From assembly GCA_018894105.1 (NCBI GenBank), contig CM032122.1, positions 22,479,674-22,543,673 on the forward strand: a stretch of DNA of 64,000 nt, written 5' to 3'. The notes under the pieces are model-generated. The model did no database searches, was not told where the DNA came from, and saw only the letters and a program-made list of their open reading frames with translations. The stretch is from Jacaranda mimosifolia (taxonomy: Eukaryota; Streptophyta; Magnoliopsida; Lamiales; Bignoniaceae). Below, piece after piece: positions 58,222-64,000 of the stretch (the stretch's first letter is position 1; each line of letters starts with the position of its first letter). The translations under genes were made by a program, and so were the position numbers.

Positions 58222-61193
58222 TGTAGCGTCCCATCTCGGGATAGCACCTAAGCTGAGGCACTACTCAAGTTCAAAATTAAATCTCAATTCATCATACAAT
58301 CAATAGGCCCAAAACATTTCAACTTAACTAATTAGAAGCAGCGAAAATTTCAAATTTAATTAACACGACAAGCACTTAAAGACGTTCCCTGATTCAGCTT
58401 CTTATATCTAACATAACATATACAGACCTGAAGTCCTTCACACTAGTCCTGACATATCACATCGTCTCAAAACCAAAGTTTAACATTCAAAAGAGCTCAA
58501 TAACATACACAAGCACCTATTCTATTACAAAAGTATTTCTCCAGCCCAAATTAGGAGTCCATATCCTTCACTTAAACTTGTCTAAGAAACATGAATAACA
58601 CGGGGGGTAAGTCCAAAGGACTTAGTGAGGGATAATAATAACCATAAGCAATAGGGATCTATCGAGGAAGAATCAACTCAACAGTTCAAAATTTAATAAG
58701 TAAACGGGTACAATTTAGAATACAGGCATTAACAAGTTCGGTAAACAAGCTTTGTCAAATTCAAGACTTTCAGTAGGTACTAGCTCGGGGGTTGTGACTG
58801 CTGACTCGAACGGTGCGGCCAGCTCAACCGCTTTACTACGGGAGGTATCGCCATCGTCCAACTCAACCGGTTTACTTCGGGAGGTATCACCGCTAACCCG
58901 TTTGGCCCGGACAACAGCCCAAACTAGACCAGGAACTACACCATCCTTATTGCTCCAAGAGCAAGTTTCAAATGATCAAGATACAAGTACGAACAAGCAA
59001 ACCCTTACAGAATATGCATTCCAATGAAACGAGTAAGATATGCATATCAGATCACCTTATACCAATCAAACAAGTACTTTCATAGCGTGATAGCTTGGTA
59101 TACAATTGGTGTGCCCATACGGACTGTATAGCGCATAGCGAATACCTAAGCGGACTGCTTAGCGTATTGCGGATACCTAAGCAGACTGCATAGCATACCC
59201 TGGACACCCGGCGGGCTATAAGGCGTGTCCCAAGTATCACAGCATTCCGCGTAAGATTGGTACTCGACCCAAGTACAATCTCCAAACTCGTACAACAAGT
59301 ACAACAAGTACCAATCAAGTACATACAAGCCAACTGGCTAGATATCAGGATACAACAAACGAGTACGCCAGCAAGGCATCTGATAACGATTCAAACAGGA
59401 ACAATCAAGTACGATCAAACAAGTACCAGACATGACAGACAGGAGTTCTGGGTGCCAGAACGAACAAGAACGAGTAAGAACAATTGAAACAAGTGCGAAC
59501 CCTCACAAGGGTATACAAGTCAATAACGAGCAACGAGCAATTACGAATCAAGTACAACAAATGCGAATCAAGCAATTTACGAGCAGGTACAATCAAGAAA
59601 ATTAAACCCTCACAGGGGTTATGCCACAAGAACAGATAGATATATCAAGGCCAAAATGGTAAACCCGCACAGGGGTTCAACAATTAACGAGAAGCTTGTA
59701 CAAAGCAATAACCCAAAGTGGGAGAACCTCACGGGGTTCAACAATTAACGAATAGCTGTAATCAAAATAATAACCCAAAGTGGGAGAACCTCACCTCCAA
59801 AATCTCAGATGATACAAGTTCTACAGATTGTCTATTAGTCCTCATGACCCACTTCTTCGTCACCTAACCATACTGATATATATTTAGTCAGAACCCACTT
59901 TACATTCCTAATACATCTTTATCATATTTGTTCTTAACTCCAAAATTTTCTATTCATCCTATTAACACAATTATACCATTAATAATCCAGAATCACTAAT
60001 TTATAGATTAATACGGTATCTCATTCTTATTTCAAGGTCATGGTCAAAATCCTAAATCACACAATATGGTTAATCCTTACATAATCAATTTCTAATCAAA
60101 TGCCATTAAATCTTATAATATAATCCTTAATACTATTTTAAATCCAAGTTTTGGCATTTCATAAGTCCGGGTCTACTTATTCCATACTCCTTGCATAGGG
60201 ATCAACATACGGTATATAAACATATCATCTCTTCCAAAATTCCTATTCTTGATAAGGTATAATGCTAAATTAGGAAAGGTAAAGGTACAACTAAATCCAA
60301 ATGCCAAAGCTTGCTACCAGAGTATCAAAGCCACAAACCGATAACACAGTTGCGTTTGTTGAGTCGAGGAGGTGAAACTGCCACTCCGTCGCCACCGCCG
60401 TCCATCGTCCCCGAAAAATGAGATGGCGCCACCCAGAGAATCCTCTCACCAAGAGCTTTCCAATGGTACCCTCGGTTTCCAAAATAGCCACCGAAAACCC
60501 CCTCAAAACCTACCCTGAAGCCTTTACGGTTCAAAGCTTCGCCGCCGATTTTTTGCCATCTCTGCCATGCAGTGCTACCACCTTGTTCCTCTTGTCGAGT
60601 ACTAGCTAAACTACCCCTTAGATGCTCTGTTTGACGCCAAAAAGTGAGTGACCTAGTTGCTCGCCATGAGATGGTGTTTTGGCCATTCTCCGTTGCTCGA
60701 TTCCGGTGGTCTTCTACTGCGTGTGGGGGTGTAGGTGGAGTGCTGGAGGTGAGGGGAGTTGGTTTGGAGAAGAATGGTTGCCGGTGGTAGTTCGCCGGTT
60801 GGTGGTTCACGGTGAAGGAGAAGAGGAAAAACGAAGAAGAGAAAAAGAAGAAGAAAAATGAAGAATGAAGGAAAATGTTCTGGTAGATTGGTTTTAAAAT
60901 TGAACTTTCCAAATTTTCAATTTAGTCCCCAAGGTTTAGACAAATTTCCCATTCAACCCGCAAGTTTGAAAATTTACACTTCTGACCCCGCTGACTTAGG
61001 CCTTTCCATACAAACCTTGAAATTTTCCCATTTGTGCAATCAAGTCCTTAGAATTTGCAGTTTAGCCCTAAAAGCTTTAGAATGATCTAATTAAGCCTTG
61101 TCTAATTGCATTTTGACCCCAAAACTTTCAACTTCCTTGCAATTAAGCCTTTGTTTCATTATTTTCGAAATATCAAATTTCAGGGGTGTTACA
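58222..61193 (-). mobile_element. solo-LTR-like copy 3 (2972 bp) inserted in gag of element B
   Basis: On the minus strand it starts TGTAACACCCCTGAAATTTG at 61193 and ends GGGACGCTACA at 58222. Flanking TGGGG (58217-58221) and TGGAG (61194-61198) differ at one base, a likely 5-bp target duplication. It shares with copies 1 and 2 the order of blocks, including the inverted ctaagtcctttggacttacc phrase (about 58600-58625) and acaagtttaagtgaaggata. Gag reading on both sides of it belongs to the same gene. No internal coding domain is seen, so a solo LTR left by LTR-LTR recombination is the simplest reading. Confidence 0.85.
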
Positions 61194-62457
61194 TGGAGAG
61201 TAAGGCAACCAAAAGGCCACATTGTCCACCGAATGTTTATCGAAGGGAAGAAGGATCGAGGTTGGAGCCGTTAACATTAAACTAGGATGACCCTGCGCTC
61301 AAAGGACCCTAACCATCACTCTCCAAGGAGGAGGTTAATGAGATCAGTGACCAGGTAGAGCAATTGACCAGAAAGATAGATGAACTCAAGAAGAAATGGA
61401 CCTCAGCATTACATAAAAAGAACTCACCATTTTTTCCTGAGATATAGGTTGAGTCAGTGGCCTTGCACTTTAAGATGCCAGACCTGCCTAAGTATGATGG
61501 AAGTAAGGACCCACAAGAACATGTAATAGCTTTTGAAAGCATCATGAACTTGTATGGACAATCAGATGCCATGAACTCTAGGATCTTCATAACAACGCTA
61601 AGTGGGAGAACACATGAATGGTTTATGGGGCAGGTCCCAGGAACAATAGTATCTTATGACCAGTTCATAAGGAAGTTCCTGTACTAATTTGCTAGTAAGA
61701 GAAAGTCGAAGAGGTCCGCCACTAATTTGTTTACTATACGACAGAGGAAGGACAAGACCCTGAGAAGGTTTGTGAATAGATTTAACAATGAGATGTTGGA
61801 GGTGCAAGACCTGCTCATTGATATGATCACAAGCATTTTCATCCATGGCCTCAAGAAAAGACCCCTCACTTCGGCTCTTACTAGAGAGCCCCTAGAGAAT
61901 ATGGGGCAGTTAATGGAAGTAGCTCAGTGTTACATCCATGAGGAAGAGATCAACGCCATGAAGGACCATGAGTTGTCCAAGAAGACTACCAAAAGATTTG
62001 AGAAAGATCAAGGACCTTCTAGATTCTGATTTGAAGAAGATCACCACCGCTCTCCACCCAAAAGTGCAACCATTACGCCCTGCTCAACACCACAAGATCC
62101 CATGTGCTTATGGCCATTGATGGATCAAAGATACTGCAATGGTCCCAAAAGATGCGAGACACGCCGACAAGATGGAACTCGAATAAGTATTGCCGTTTCC
62201 ACAAAGACCAGGGTCATGACACAGAAGATTGCATTCAACTCAAAAATAAAGTGGATAGGATCATTAGGTAGGGGTACTTGAAGGAGTTCATTGCTAAGGA
62301 GTTCAGGTCCAAAGGGCGCAAACCCAAAGGGGAGCATGGGAGGAAGAGGAAATGATCTTGGACCAGAAGTAAGTCCCGCAGCAGGGAAAAGAAGGGAAAT
62401 GAGGTAACAGATGACCCCGATGAGGACAATTTACCCCGACATGGAGTCATATATATG
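61194..62457 (+). pseudogene. gag: 3' part of gag, element B
   Basis: Coiled-coil-like EVNEISDQVEQLTRKIDELK (about 61332-61391), then the capsid region VALHFKMPDLPKYDGSKDPQ (about 61460-61519), EWFMGQVPGTIVSYDQFIRK, RQRKDKTLRRFVNRFNNEML and LENMGQLMEVAQCYIHEEE (about 61891-61947). A zinc-knuckle-like YCRFHKDQGHDTEDC follows (about 62191-62235). Stops at about 61446 (TAG) and 61684 (TAA), plus a frame change after 62029. The MITE at 62466 interrupts the frame shortly before the protease. Confidence 0.88.
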
Positions 62458-62465
62458 ATAGTAGT

Positions 62466-63356
62466 TAGGGGTGTTCAAATCCAATCAAATCTAAAAAAAA
62501 ACCGACGAACCGATCCAAAAAATCGAAACCTGATTAAAATCGATTTTTTTTAAAATTGGATTTAATTTTTTATAACCGATCAGTTTGGTTCGGTTCGATT
62601 TTCGATTTGAGCCTGAAAAACCGATCCAATTCAAACTAAACCGATTTATATACTAATAAAATAAAAAAATATATTTTAATTATAAAAATATTAAATATAT
62701 TTAAATAAAACTAAACCTATAAGTGTAAACCCTAAACTTAATTTTCCACTTATTCTATTTAGATTTAATTATTCTTTATGTAAATTTTGGACATGTCCAG
62801 TTGGTGCATCAACCCTCAAAAATTGATTATGCTTGGAGGTTGCTATAAGTATTGGATGTATTTGTCGCTATCATTGTGATTCTTAATGAGAATAGTCTCT
62901 GCTGGAATTGCCTTGGCTACTTTAATTTTTTTTTTGTTGAACTAGAGATTTGAACCTATGTTGTACTAGAGGGTACAATTTTGTCTCAGCTTCTTCTACT
63001 GTTGCTGGCCAATTACTTTTGTAATTACTCTTTTGGAAGTCAAATTTGAAACTTGATGAATTTATGAATTATGTTTATTGTTGACTTCTTGTGGACTTAT
63101 ATAATTGTATAATTTAAGTATTCTTACTTAATTTAGTTCAATTCTATTGCCAAATGATATTATTTTCACTTACTTTAAAATAAATAAATAAATAAATTGA
63201 AAAACCGAATAACCAATCCAATTCAAACCGATTTAAAATGGATTGGATTGGATTGGATTTACAATAAGAACCATACCGATCCAAAAAATATTATATAATT
63301 TGGATTGGTTAGCTTTTTCCCCAAAACCGATCCAATCCAATCCGTGAACACCCATA
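62466..63356. mobile_element. hAT-like MITE in element B
   Basis: Left end taggggtgttcaaatccaat and inverted right end tatgggtgttcacggattgg give matching inverted ends followed by accgatccaa-type words in both arms. Flanking 8-mers atagtagt (62458-62465) and atagcagg (63357-63364) agree at six of eight positions. Coding before (GVIYMI) and after (IAGGST) it fits the same gypsy gag-protease segment, confirming the insertion. The interior is AT-rich and non-coding. Confidence 0.88.
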
Positions 63357-63830
63357 ATAGCAGGAGGTTCCACATAGGGAGATTCTCATAGTGCAAGAAA
63401 GAAACATGTCAGATCCATCAAGAACTAGGTAAACCAGAAAAAAAATGAACACTGTGATGAATATTGCTGATTAGCCCATTATTACTTTTGATGGCAGGGA
63501 CTCCCAAGGGGTTGTTGGACCCAAAATAACTCCATGGTCATCACTATGGACATAGCTAATTTCTCTGTGTACAAGGTCTTGGTAGATAATGGAAGTTCTA
63601 TGGATATAATATTTTTGGAGGTCTTAAAAAAGATGGAGCTCATGCTCACGAAGGATTTCTCTAGTTTACACACCCTTAATAGGATTTGGAGAGCTAAAGT
63701 TACACCAATTGGAACTACCAACTTACCAGTCTCCTTGGGAACGAAGCTTTGCCGAAGGACCCTTATGCTTAAATTCCTAGTGGTTGATGCCCCATTCGCA
63801 TATAATGTGGTCTTGGGGAGACCAGGTTGA
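63357..63830 (+). pseudogene. protease region of element B
   Basis: Begins IAGGST, stop, GDSHSARKKHVRSIKN. The active-site block VYKVLVDNGSSMDIIFLEVL lies at about 63565-63625 (the DNGSS form usual for this family), followed by LKFLVVDAPFAYNVVLGRPG (about 63770-63829) and a TGA. TAG at about 63375 and further stops near 63429-63480 disrupt the upstream part. Confidence 0.85.
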
Positions 63831-64000
63831 ACTAGTTCTAAGTAGTGGTCTCAACTTTCTACCTCAAAATGAAGTTCTCGATGAGGGGGGACTGGATAAG
63901 TGAGCTGTGACCAGAAAGAGGCAAGGGAATGCTACCACACATCTTTGAAAAAGAGGCTCAAGACTGAGGGTTTGGGGTCGAAATGAGAAGGTTCGGGGTT
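63831..64000 (+). pseudogene. continuation of element B pol, cut by window end
   Basis: A frame-broken continuation after the protease; no further motif is visible before the window stops. Confidence 0.5.

Larger units (their letters stand above)
57275..64000 (+). mobile_element. second Ty3/gypsy element (element B), Tat-like, extends beyond the window
   Basis: A 500-bp 5' LTR, a primer site of the TGGCGCCGTCTGTGGGAA type, a gag gene broken by two insertions, and the start of protease before the window end. The primer site and gag/protease style differ from element A, so the two belong to different families. The 3' LTR and target duplication are outside the window. Confidence 0.88.

Noticed and set aside
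60325..60912. A 195-codon minus-strand frame in solo LTR copy 3
   Set aside because: It is the longest frame in the LTR, but it contains poly-Phe/Ser low-complexity sequence and no domain, and the other two LTR copies do not keep it open.

Overview
This is plant nuclear DNA, very probably from an eudicot angiosperm. It is strongly AT-rich, carries no bacterial-style genes, and is dominated by plant transposon classes: Ty3/gypsy of the Tat type, Ty1/copia, CACTA, hAT-like short elements and solo LTRs. Apart from one possible small two-exon gene and a C/D-box snoRNA cluster, nearly every protein-coding signal is a decayed transposon gene. All calls come from reading the sequence; no database search was run, and rRNA targets are recalled from memory.

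Region by region. 1-4.1 kb: a short-period AT-rich minisatellite, followed on the minus strand by a decayed gene resembling the N-terminal domain of the plant Ulp1-protease-associated (DUF1985-like) family often carried by Mutator-like elements. 4.1-7.7 kb: AT-rich, nothing recognisable. 7.7-8.9 kb: an hAT-like element with GC-rich inverted ends. 9.2-13.3 kb: a minus-strand cluster of box C/D snoRNA-like genes, partly duplicated, downstream of a promoter-like stretch with TATA and telo-box (AAACCCTA) motifs. Two guides fit 18S rRNA, one fits 25S rRNA, and one family has no target I recognise. 13.3-22.2 kb: AT-rich DNA with a Helitron candidate, an internal hAT-like MITE, and an hAT element with a second one nested in it that carries a perfect ~54-bp inverted repeat. 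23.2-24.0 kb: a possible two-exon gene for a small basic, Cys/Trp-tailed protein.

24,954-37,541 is a full-length Tat-type Ty3/gypsy element with a perfect 5-bp target duplication (GTTTC). It has gag, protease, reverse transcriptase, two RNase H domains and integrase in order, all broken by stops that mostly look like C-to-T decay. An antisense ORF region made of tandem repeats lies before the 3' LTR. The 3' LTR is 532 bp longer than the 5' LTR because of internal tandem expansion.

38.9-47.6 kb holds two ~3-kb solo-LTR-like copies starting TG(T/C)AACACCC. The first contains a 500-N assembly gap; the second contains an hAT/Tip100-like insertion. 48,622-56,917 is a minus-strand Ty1/copia element (duplication TTTCT) split by a 2.9-kb non-autonomous CACTA element (duplication TAA). 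From ~57,275 past the window end runs a second Tat-type gypsy element. Its gag is split by a third, inverted copy of the ~3-kb solo LTR, and its gag-protease junction is split by an hAT-like MITE. The order of insertions can therefore be read directly: host element first, then solo-LTR parent, MITE or CACTA.
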